A DNA stretch of 30,150 nt, taken from assembly GCA_023416655.1 (NCBI GenBank), contig JAEZHK010000135.1, positions 1 through 30,150 on the forward strand, written 5' to 3'. Position numbers and translations under genes: made by a program. Numbering within the stretch: position 1 is the first letter of the stretch; every line of letters begins with the position of its first letter. Under the pieces are notes generated by a model, which saw only the letters and a program-made list of their open reading frames with translations, did not search any database and had not been told where the DNA came from. This stretch comes from Bacillota bacterium. GTDB taxonomy: Bacteria > Bacillota > Clostridia > Christensenellales > Aristaeellaceae. Positions 24,380-30,150 of the stretch are shown here, piece after piece.

Positions 24380-25311
24380 TTCGGAGCCTCCGAGAACAGC
24401 TTCAGGGCTTCGTCCAGGATGGAATCAATGATCTCCGCCGCAGGCCTTATGTCGCACACGAGCCCGGCGATCTGCCCGGCCATAAAGGAGCCGTGTTCCA
24501 GGTCCCCCTCAACGGCGGCCTTGCGGAGCGAGCCGATGCCGAAGGCTTCGATTTCCTCATTGGTGATCGAGGAATCGTACTCCATGCGGCCCAGCTGCGC
24601 GGTAAAAATGTTCTTGAGCGCCCTCACCGGATGGCCCAGCCGCTTTCCGGTCACGGCGGTGTCGATGTCCTTGGCCTTCACGACCTTTTCCTTGTAGGCG
24701 TCGTGGATGCGGCACTCCGTGGAGCACAGGAAGCGGGTGCCCATCTGCACGCCTTCCGCGCCCAGCATGAACGCCGCCGCGAAGCCCCGGCCGTCGGCGA
24801 TGCCGCCCGCCGCGATCACGGGAATCTTCACCGCCTGCGCCACCTGGGGCACCAGCGCCATCGTGGTGGTCTCCCCCACGTGGCCACCGGATTCGCAGCC
24901 CTCGGCGATGACAGCCGCCGCGCCTTCGCGCTCCACGCGCCGGGCGATGGCGACGGATGGCACGACCGGCACCACCTTGATGCCCGCCGCGATCCAGTCC
25001 TTCATGTACTTGCCGGGAAGCCCCGCGCCGGTGGTGACCACCGGGATCACTTCCTCCAGCACGACCCGCGCCACATCGTCGACATGGGGGCTCATCAGCA
25101 TGATGTTGACGCCAAAGGGCCTCGCGGTCATCTGCCGGCAGGCGCGGATCTGCTCGCGCAGGTACTCTGCGGGCGCATTCATGGCGCTGATGACGCCAAG
25201 GCCACCCGCGTTCGAAACCGCCGCGGCGAGGTGCGCCTCGCTGACCCAGGCCATGCCGCCCTGCAGCACCGGTTTTTCAATGCCCAGCGCCTCGGTCACT
25301 CTGGTGGTCAT
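24367..25311 (-). CDS. fabK: Enoyl-ACP reductase II FabK (FMN-dependent)
   Basis: The last step of the elongation cycle is done here by the flavin enzyme FabK rather than FabI, which matters for triclosan-type inhibitors. The 314-residue TIM-barrel protein of the NMO/FabK family has PVLQGGMAWVSEAHLAAAVSNAGGLGVI, the conserved GCESGGHVGE with His144, IAAGGIADGRGFAAAFMLGAEGVQMGTRF, and the C-terminal MAGQIAGLV segment typical of FabK. ATG 25311 directly abuts the acpP stop. No fabI or fabL is seen nearby. Confidence 0.95.
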   Translation of the reverse strand: MTTRVTEALGIEKPVLQGGMAWVSEAHLAAAVSNAGGLGVISAMNAPAEYLREQIRACRQMTARPFGVNIMLMSPHVDDVARVVLEEVIPVVTTGAGLPGKYMKDWIAAGIKVVPVVPSVAIARRVEREGAAAVIAEGCESGGHVGETTTMALVPQVAQAVKIPVIAAGGIADGRGFAAAFMLGAEGVQMGTRFLCSTECRIHDAYKEKVVKAKDIDTAVTGKRLGHPVRALKNIFTAQLGRMEYDSSITNEEIEAFGIGSLRKAAVEGDLEHGSFMAGQIAGLVCDIRPAAEIIDSILDEALKLFSEAPKWTR

Positions 25312-25530
25312 TTACTTCGTCCCCTCGATGCGGTTGACCAGGTCCTGAACGGTCTTGTCCGAGGCGTCCAGCTCGATGGTCATGGAGAACTCGTCCTCCA
25401 GCTTCATGGCGATCTCGGCCACGTCCAGCGAATCAAACTCCAGCTCGGCAAACGTGCTCTCCGGCTTGATGGTGGAAACTTCGATGCCTTTGTACTCCGC
25501 CAGAACCCCGGCAACCTTCTCAAACGTCAT
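25312..25530 (-). CDS. acpP: Acyl carrier protein
   Basis: This small acidic protein of 72 residues carries acyl chains on a 4'-phosphopantetheine arm. The attachment site is Ser34 in FDSLDVAEI. GGAGGACA precedes ATG 25530. It lies between fabH and fabK with a 57-base AT-richer gap upstream, the widest gap inside the operon. Confidence 0.95.
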   Translation of the reverse strand: MTFEKVAGVLAEYKGIEVSTIKPESTFAELEFDSLDVAEIAMKLEDEFSMTIELDASDKTVQDLVNRIEGTK

Positions 25531-25587
25531 GACGAATGTCCTCCAATTTCAATTATTATTGTATGTGATGGCAATTGCCTTTCGGCC

Positions 25588-26541
25588 TCAAGGGTTCCAG
25601 CGGATCAGGCACGCGCCGGTCACCAGCCCCGCGCCGAACGCGGAAATCGCCAGCGTTTGGCCCGGTTTGAGCGCGCCCGCCCGGTTCAACTCGTCCAGCA
25701 GGATCGGGACCGTGGCCGAGGAGGTGTTCCCGTAGCGCTCCAGGTTGTGCGGGAATTTCTCCGGCGGCTGCTCCATCCGGGCGCGCACCGCCTCCAGGAT
25801 GCGGAAGTTTGCCTGGTGCAGAAGAAAGTAATCCACCTCGCCCTGGGCAATTCCGGCGTGAGACAGGATCGCTCGGAGGTCCTCCACGCAGGCGTTGACC
25901 GCGAAGCGGTAGACCTCCTGTCCGGCCATGTGCAGAAAGTCTTGCGCAAATGGTTGCGTTTCAAACGGGCTGTTGCCGGTGGATGAACGCATGTATAGCG
26001 GCATGGCGCCGCCGTTGGCCGTAAGCCTCATCGCCAGAAGCCCTTCCCCGCCGTCCACCACCACCGCGCCCGCGCCGTCGCCGAAGAGCACGCACTCCTC
26101 CCGGCGCGTCCAGTTCACGATGTGGCTCATGGCTTCGGCGCATACGACGAGCACACGCCCCGCCTTGCCGGACTTTATAAACGCGTCGGCGACGTCCAGC
26201 GCGTAGACAAACCCGGCACACGCGCCGTTTACGTCCAGCGCGGGGCAGGCTGCGCCCAGGTCCCGCTGCACCACGCAGGAGAGCCCGGGCGTCACCCACT
26301 CTCCCTGCACCGTGGAGCACAGGATGAAATCAATGTCCTTCCCGGTCAGCCCGGCGCTGTCCAGTGCCGCCTCCGCCGCCTTTGAAGCCAGGCTGGCAAG
26401 CGACTCTGTCGAGAGGACGCGCCGCTCCTTGATGCCGGTGCGGGTGGAAATCCACTCGTCGCTGGTATCCAGGAACTTTGTAAGATCCTGATTGGTCACA
26501 ACCATGGAAGGCAGCGCGCTGCCCGTGCCGATGATTCTCAA
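25588..26541 (-). CDS. fabH: 3-oxoacyl-ACP synthase III FabH
   Basis: FabH starts chains by condensing an acyl-CoA primer with malonyl-ACP. The 317-residue protein has the triad C108 (NGACAGFVYAL), H242 (LLHQANFRI) and N272 (YGNTSSATVPI). It opens with the usual IIGTGSALPSMVVTN and DEWISTRTGIKERR. The start codon is TTG at 26539-26541, overlapping the fabT stop by three bases (TTGA), with GGAGG nine bases upstream. Whether primers are straight or branched cannot be decided here. Confidence 0.95.
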   Translation of the reverse strand: MRIIGTGSALPSMVVTNQDLTKFLDTSDEWISTRTGIKERRVLSTESLASLASKAAEAALDSAGLTGKDIDFILCSTVQGEWVTPGLSCVVQRDLGAACPALDVNGACAGFVYALDVADAFIKSGKAGRVLVVCAEAMSHIVNWTRREECVLFGDGAGAVVVDGGEGLLAMRLTANGGAMPLYMRSSTGNSPFETQPFAQDFLHMAGQEVYRFAVNACVEDLRAILSHAGIAQGEVDYFLLHQANFRILEAVRARMEQPPEKFPHNLERYGNTSSATVPILLDELNRAGALKPGQTLAISAFGAGLVTGACLIRWNP

Positions 26542-27026
26542 GATTCTGTGCCTCCGTCGGGGGATTTAGTCGTCAGCTCCAACGCACGTCTTTGAAAGAA
26601 CTGGTTGAGCGCGGTGAGGCCGTGGAGCAGCGCGGCCTTCTCCTCTTCCGGGATGCTGCGGCCCACGGCGCGCACCATCTGCCGGTGGAAATAGCGGTGG
26701 GAAATATCGGCGCGGCGGCCGAGCTCGGTCAGCTGCACGTAGATGCGCCGCCCGTCCTTTTCGCAGCGGGCCTTGACGACGAAGCCCTTCTTCTCAAGCC
26801 GCTTCACCATCATCGTCACCGACGGCGGCGAGATGTCCAGCGCCTGCGCGATGTCGGTGACCATGCGGCCGTCCGGCCCCGCGTCGCCGACCGCCTCGAT
26901 CATGTGCATTTCGCTGATCGAGAGGCTGTCCCCGCTGAAGCTTGACAGCATGGCTTCCTCGATGGCCAGCACAGAGCGGTAGGTGTTGACCAGCATTTCG
27001 TTCAGCTGGGCCGAAAACGGATCCAT
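26538..27026 (-). CDS. fabT: MarR-family repressor, FabT-type regulator of fatty-acid synthesis
   Basis: A 162-residue winged-helix MarR-family protein. The recognition region reads MVTDIAQALDISPPSVTMMVKRLEKKGFVVKARCEKDGRRIYVQLTELG, with the DGRR wing. Its place directly before fabH in a fabT-type operon makes it the likely repressor, which in streptococci is activated by long-chain acyl-ACP. ATG 27026 is preferred, with GGGGTG five bases upstream; ATG 27038 is four codons earlier and has no ribosome site. The promoter region carries palindromes that could be its operator, implying autoregulation. Confidence 0.88.
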   Translation of the reverse strand: MDPFSAQLNEMLVNTYRSVLAIEEAMLSSFSGDSLSISEMHMIEAVGDAGPDGRMVTDIAQALDISPPSVTMMVKRLEKKGFVVKARCEKDGRRIYVQLTELGRRADISHRYFHRQMVRAVGRSIPEEEKAALLHGLTALNQFFQRRALELTTKSPDGGTES

Positions 27027-27045
27027 GCCGCACCCCATCGTTTAT

Positions 27046-27061
27046 TTAGTCTAATTAATTA
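27046..27061 (-). promoter_or_regulatory. Candidate FabT operator (overlapping palindromes)
   Basis: Two AT-rich palindromes overlap: TTAGTCTAA (27046-27054) and TAATTAATTA (27052-27061). They cover the predicted transcription start and part of the -10 box of the fab promoter. MarR-family repressors bind such short palindromes. Binding by FabT is inferred from position only; the sequence differs from the streptococcal FabT box as I remember it. Confidence 0.5.
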
Positions 27062-27086
27062 TATGAGCCGGTCAACTGCTTGTCAA
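27058..27086 (-). promoter_or_regulatory. Consensus sigma-A promoter of the fab operon
   Basis: On the minus strand there is TTGACA (27081-27086), a 17-base spacer and TATAAT (27058-27063): a perfect match to the housekeeping consensus. Transcription should start near 27051, giving a leader of about 25 bases before fabT ATG 27026. Confidence 0.92.
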
Positions 27087-27131
27087 GCGGCTGGAAATGG
27101 CATGGCTGTTAATTTCGCGGGCGGCGGGCGG

Positions 27132-27160
27132 TTGAACGCCGCCACAAGATGTGGTATGAT
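27132..27160 (+). promoter_or_regulatory. Promoter of the thiamine pyrophosphokinase gene
   Basis: TTGAAC (27132-27137), 17-base spacer, TATGAT (27155-27160), with TG at 27152-27153 (extended -10). It diverges from the fab promoter, with 45 bases between the two -35 boxes. Confidence 0.8.
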
Positions 27161-27170
27161 CAGAGCGTTG

Positions 27171-27193
27171 AAAAACCACCGGTGGGTTTTTTT
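27171..27193 (+). terminator. Terminator-like hairpin in the leader of thiN
   Basis: A run of five A, then CCACC/GGTGG and a T-run of seven, can fold into a short stem with a CCGG loop and one bulged G. The predicted start of transcription is near 27167, so the hairpin would begin about four bases into the message and end 15 bases before the start codon. It may act as an early attenuator or only as a 5' stabiliser. Confidence 0.5.
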
Positions 27194-27208
27194 ACTGGAG
27201 GTGGCGTC

Positions 27209-27853
27209 ATGGGCGGAATATGCTGGATCGTGGGCGCGGGCGATTTCGCCGGAACGCTCCCCTCGATCGGTGAGGGCGACATGGTCATCGCCGCGGACGC
27301 GGGCTACAAGGCCCTTGCGCGACTCGGCGTCAAGATCGACCGCGTGGTGGGCGACTTCGACTCCCTGGGCGAAGTGCCCGTCCACCCGGGCGTGGAGGTC
27401 CACCCGGCGGAAAAGGACGAGACCGACATGATGCTGGCGGTCCGGACGGCGCTCGCGGCGGGCTACCGCGATGTCCGCATTTACGGCGGGCTGGGCGGGC
27501 GGCTGGACCACAGCTTCGCCAACCTGCAAACGCTCGTCTACCTCGTACGCCAGGGCGCGCAGGGCTGGCTGATCGGCGACAGCCTCGCGGTCACCGCCGT
27601 CGCGGACGGCGAGCTGCGCTTCTCCGATAAGGCCGAAGGCATCGTCTCGGTGTTCGCCGCCGACGGCGCCGCCCACGGCGTAATGCTGGAGGGGCTTAAA
27701 TACCCGTTGCACGAATACACCATGACCGCGGACAACCCCATCGGCGTCAGCAATGAGTTCACAGGCGTTCCCTCGCGCATCGCCGTTCGGAAAGGAATTA
27801 TCCTCGTGATGACGGACGAGCACGCCGTCGACCGGCTTATTAGCATAAAATAG
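27209..27853 (+). CDS. thiN: Thiamine pyrophosphokinase
   Basis: This enzyme makes thiamine pyrophosphate from thiamine and ATP. The 214-residue protein has the family motifs GAGDFAGTL, VVGDFDSLGEVP, KDETDMMLAVRTAL and YGGLGGRLDHSFANLQTL (substrate and Mg-ATP site). The C-terminal half is beta-rich (LKYPLHEYTMTADNPIGVSNEF). ATG 27209 has GGAGG seven bases upstream; an in-frame extension to 27149 overlaps the promoter and is rejected. It is a single gene divergent from fabT. No TPP riboswitch fits in the 42-base leader. Confidence 0.94.
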   Translation: MGGICWIVGAGDFAGTLPSIGEGDMVIAADAGYKALARLGVKIDRVVGDFDSLGEVPVHPGVEVHPAEKDETDMMLAVRTALAAGYRDVRIYGGLGGRLDHSFANLQTLVYLVRQGAQGWLIGDSLAVTAVADGELRFSDKAEGIVSVFAADGAAHGVMLEGLKYPLHEYTMTADNPIGVSNEFTGVPSRIAVRKGIILVMTDEHAVDRLISIK

Positions 27854-28075
27854 TGGACATAATTATCCGTAATACATGCATCACATGGCCCGTCCACCGC
27901 TTTAAGTTATTTGAGACTTTTGATACAACTGCCTACGACGCTGCAAAATCTGCGTTTCTGTCAATGCGTTCTGCCGTAAAACAGAAACATAAAAGCGCCG
28001 CTAACTATTTTCGATTGACATGCGAAATCAGCCAGGTTGCAAGGCACAGGCCGAGAGCGAGGATTGACCCGACGG
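27854..28075. other. Intergenic stretch, less GC-rich, with inverted repeats
   Basis: This gap between thiN and the chemotaxis receptor holds no gene I can support. It is clearly less GC-rich than its surroundings. It contains an 8-bp inverted repeat (GTTTCTGT at 27954-27961 with ACAGAAAC at 27981-27988) and a 6-bp one (GTGGAC at 27853-27858 with GTCCAC at 27892-27897). The open frames crossing it resemble no family I know. It may hold a small RNA, a thiN terminator region or a mobile-element remnant. Confidence 0.4.
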
Positions 28076-28103
28076 AAGGGGCAGAAACTGCATTCTGCCC
28101 CTT
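28076..28103 (-). terminator. Hairpin downstream of the chemotaxis receptor gene
   Basis: A perfect 11-bp inverted repeat (28076-28086 and 28093-28103) with a 6-base loop lies 36 bases after the receptor's stop. There is no long T-run on the minus strand, so it is a probable but not ideal terminator. Confidence 0.55.
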
Positions 28104-28139
28104 GCTCGTCATTTCGTCGCTTCCTGGGGGTTGGGAAAA

Positions 28140-29825
28140 TCAATACTTGCCGAACTCCTCATCGCTCAAAGCGATGATTTTCCCCTTCCCCTTCTTCGGC
28201 TTCTCCTCGCCCCGTTCCGGCGCGGCCTCCGCCTTCGGTGCGTATGCCTGGATCTTCGCTTTCGCCATCTCTCCGCGCTTCAGCTTGAACTTGCCGACCG
28301 AATCGCGCATCATCTCGGCCTGGCCCGAAAGCTCCTTGCTGGCCGCCGCGCTCTGCTCCGAGACCGCGGAGTTCGCCTGAACGACTTCGGAGACCTGCAT
28401 GACCGCTTGATTGATCTGGCTCAAACCAATCGCCTGCTCGCTAGACGCCACGTCGATCTGGTTGACCAGCGAGGCCGCCTCCGCCACGCCCTCTACGATT
28501 TTTTCCAGCGCCTCCGCCGTCTGGCTCGCCAGTTTCGTCCCGGCCTCCACCTTCCGGATCGACCCTTCGATCATCTCGGTCGTCTCCTTGGCCGCGTTTG
28601 CGGACTTGGCCGCGAGATTGCGCACTTCCTCCGCGACCACGGCAAAGCCCTTGCCGTGCTGCCCGGCCCGGGCCGCCTCCACCGCCGCGTTCAGCGCCAA
28701 GATGTTCGTCTGGAACGCGATGTCGTCAATCACCTTGATGATCTTGGAGATGTTGGCGGAGGACACGTTGATGTCGTCCATCGCCTTGAGCATATCCTTC
28801 ATCTGCCCGTTGCCCTGCTCCGCGTTGCCGCGCGCCGCGCTGGCGAGCTTATTGGCGTCACTGGCGTTCTTCGCGTTGAGCCGGGTCTGGGAGGAGATCT
28901 GCTCCAGCGACGCGGTGACCTCTTCAATGGAGCTGGCCTGCTCCGACGCGCCCTGGGACAGCGACATGCTGGAATCGGCCAGCTGGCTTGCGCCGGAGGA
29001 CACCTGCTCGGACGCAGCGTTGATGCCTGAGAGAACCTCGTTCAGGTTGTCGCTCATCCTGCTGAATGCCCTGGCCAGGTCGCCGATTTCATCCTTGGTG
29101 TCGATCGCGACGTCCACGTTCAGGTCCCCGTTTGCGATGTCCTCCGCCGCCGCGATCATCCGCTTCATCGATTTGCTGATGGAGCTTGAGATGTAGAGCG
29201 CCAGGAGGAGCGCCAGGATGACGCCGAGGATCAGTGCGCCCACCACCGTCATGCTCGCAGTCTGGGCAAGCGCCGTGTTTTCGTCCGCCATGGTATCGGC
29301 ATCATTTTTCAGCAATTCCACCAGTTTAAAAATTGCATTCTGCTCGTTCTGCTCCGCTGTGTCGACCTCGGCGGAACCAAGCAGCTCAACAGCTTCAACG
29401 TTTTTATTCTGCTCGCTGAACGCCACGACCTGATCCACATAGCTCCCGAAGACCTTCCGTGTTTCGAGGAATGCGTCATATGCCTCCTGAATGTTTTCCG
29501 TTTCAATGAGCTTCGCGAACTCTTCCTGCAGGGTATCAAGCTCCGCTTTGCGTTCGGAAATTTTCTTCTTGGAATCTGCAATCTTGGCATAGTCGGTCTG
29601 CAGGATCGCATCTCTGGTATTCACACGCAGCCGCTGGAAAGCGGCGGTGATATCCGTCAATAAGCCAATAGGAATGGTGTTATGAGAATACATCAACTCA
29701 CTGCTCGCCGAGATGTTCGTCAGATTGATGATCCCCACAACGCCCAAGGCGATTGCGATCGCCAGCACAAGCGAGAAACCCAATAGGAGCTTCTTGGAGA
29801 TTTTCATGTTCGCAAACCACTTCAT
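28140..29825 (-). CDS. Methyl-accepting chemotaxis protein
   Basis: A 561-residue transmembrane chemoreceptor. An N-terminal helix (about 12-34) is followed by a helical, probably four-helix-bundle ligand domain outside the cell (about 35-190) and a second helix (about 191-214, VVGALILGVILALLLALYISSS). Then come a HAMP segment (SKSMKRMIAAAEDIANGDLNVDV) and the long cytoplasmic coiled coil. The hairpin tip is the near-invariant NILALNAAVEAARAGQHGKG, followed by FAVVAEEVRNLA, which binds CheW and CheA. The C-terminus is Lys/Glu-rich and lacks an NWETF-type tether. ATG 29825 lies three bases after cheW, whose end supplies a GGAG site. The ligand is unknown. Confidence 0.94.
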   Translation of the reverse strand: MKWFANMKISKKLLLGFSLVLAIAIALGVVGIINLTNISASSELMYSHNTIPIGLLTDITAAFQRLRVNTRDAILQTDYAKIADSKKKISERKAELDTLQEEFAKLIETENIQEAYDAFLETRKVFGSYVDQVVAFSEQNKNVEAVELLGSAEVDTAEQNEQNAIFKLVELLKNDADTMADENTALAQTASMTVVGALILGVILALLLALYISSSISKSMKRMIAAAEDIANGDLNVDVAIDTKDEIGDLARAFSRMSDNLNEVLSGINAASEQVSSGASQLADSSMSLSQGASEQASSIEEVTASLEQISSQTRLNAKNASDANKLASAARGNAEQGNGQMKDMLKAMDDINVSSANISKIIKVIDDIAFQTNILALNAAVEAARAGQHGKGFAVVAEEVRNLAAKSANAAKETTEMIEGSIRKVEAGTKLASQTAEALEKIVEGVAEAASLVNQIDVASSEQAIGLSQINQAVMQVSEVVQANSAVSEQSAAASKELSGQAEMMRDSVGKFKLKRGEMAKAKIQAYAPKAEAAPERGEEKPKKGKGKIIALSDEEFGKY

Positions 29826-29828
29826 ACG

Positions 29829-30150
29829 TCATTCTCCTTCTCTCGTTTGAAAAGCCTCAGCTTCGTCGCCAAGCAATACGCCGCAGTCCAGCAGCAGTTT
29901 GATCTCTCCGCCCACCTTGCCGAATCCCTTGATGTAGCTGCCCGCCTGCCGGTTGATCTCCGGCGGCGCGGCGATGTCGCCTTCGGGAATGGCGATGACC
30001 TCGGCCACCCGGTCCACGATCAGGCCGATGGAATTATGAAAAATATCCACGACGATGATGCACGTCCTGGTATCGTAGGGTTGTTCTGGCTTTTTGAAGC
30101 GCAGCCGGACGTCCATCACCGGGATGATCTTCCCTCTGAGATTGATGACG
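29829..30150 (-). CDS. cheW: Chemotaxis coupling protein CheW, 5'-truncated by window edge
   Basis: CheW links receptors to the kinase CheA. Only the last 107 or so codons are in the window; the frame stays open to the right edge. Visible motifs are INLRGKIIPVMDVRLRF (the classical CheW NLRG..IPV.DL segment), CIIVVDIFHNSIGLIVDRVAEVIAIPEGDI, and IKGFGKVGGEIKLLLDCGVLL near the end. A start inside this segment (ATG or GTG near 30119) would cut off the conserved strand, so the real start lies outside. It precedes the receptor by three bases, forming an operon. A CheV N-terminal domain is unlikely, since the frame stops shortly after the CheW core. Confidence 0.9.
   Translation of the reverse strand, partial: VINLRGKIIPVMDVRLRFKKPEQPYDTRTCIIVVDIFHNSIGLIVDRVAEVIAIPEGDIAAPPEINRQAGSYIKGFGKVGGEIKLLLDCGVLLGDEAEAFQTREGE

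Noticed and set aside
25531..25587. Internal promoter before acpP
   Set aside because: The gap is AT-rich and contains TACAAT on the minus strand, but no -35 at proper spacing; it remains possible but unsupported.
27161..27208. TPP riboswitch before thiN
   Set aside because: The predicted leader is only about 42 bases, too short, and no TPP-box conserved elements are visible.

Overview
The window is a densely packed, GC-rich (roughly 60% or more by eye) bacterial chromosome segment. Several points suggest a GC-rich clostridial-type Bacillota. The fatty-acid synthesis cluster has the fabT-fabH-acpP-fabK-fabD-fabG-fabF-accB-fabZ-accC-accD-accA order known from Clostridia and streptococci. There is a Gram-positive-type LexA box (GAAC-N4-GTTC). 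There are also Rnf, DegV and LytR-CpsA-Psr proteins and Shine-Dalgarno sites close to AGGAGG. The exact lineage cannot be read from the sequence. I saw no rRNA, tRNA, CRISPR array, transposase or phage gene.

Layout. (1) 1-3497, plus strand: a galactose-type sugar ABC transporter, mglB (5' end cut off by the window), mglA and mglC. A stem-loop lies between mglB and mglA, and a small one-helix membrane protein ends the operon, closed by a terminator. (2) 3566-4336, minus: a SAM-dependent methyltransferase with its own promoter. (3) 4471-6777, plus: a FAD oxidoreductase with a C-terminal Rieske domain, overlapping a tocopherol-cyclase-like protein. (4) 6792-8967, plus: a strong promoter, a perfect LexA box, a radical-SAM putative DNA repair protein and its DUF4130/TIGR03915-type partner. 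This looks like an SOS-controlled repair pair. (5) 9074-9544, plus: a VOC/glyoxalase-fold protein, convergent with the next unit and separated from it by a bidirectional terminator.

(6) 9555-16697, minus: one apparent operon of about 7 kb running from right to left. It encodes a NusG-domain-II membrane protein, a Gx-transporter/Hpre_diP_synt_I protein, ApbE flavin transferase, a 34-residue membrane peptide, RnfC, RnfD, RnfE, RnfA, an FAD synthetase lacking the riboflavin kinase domain, and a LytR-CpsA-Psr protein. No RnfB or full RnfG is present, and RnfA/RnfE have lost three of the four cysteines expected for the intramembrane iron site. RnfC keeps both 4Fe-4S motifs and RnfD keeps its flavinylation motif. 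I read this as a divergent, flavin-centred Rnf derivative and as the best candidate for an undescribed system here.

(7) 16742-27086, minus: the complete type II fatty-acid synthesis operon. It starts from a perfect consensus promoter overlapped by AT-rich palindromes next to fabT, and it ends with a DegV-family fatty-acid-binding protein whose start overlaps accA. Most junctions are 1-13-base overlaps or direct abutments, so translational coupling is likely. (8) 27132-27853, plus: thiamine pyrophosphokinase, divergent from fabT, with a terminator-like hairpin in a very short leader. (9) 27854-28139: a less GC-rich intergenic stretch with inverted repeats. (10) 28140-30150, minus: a methyl-accepting chemotaxis protein preceded by cheW, whose 5' end runs off the window.
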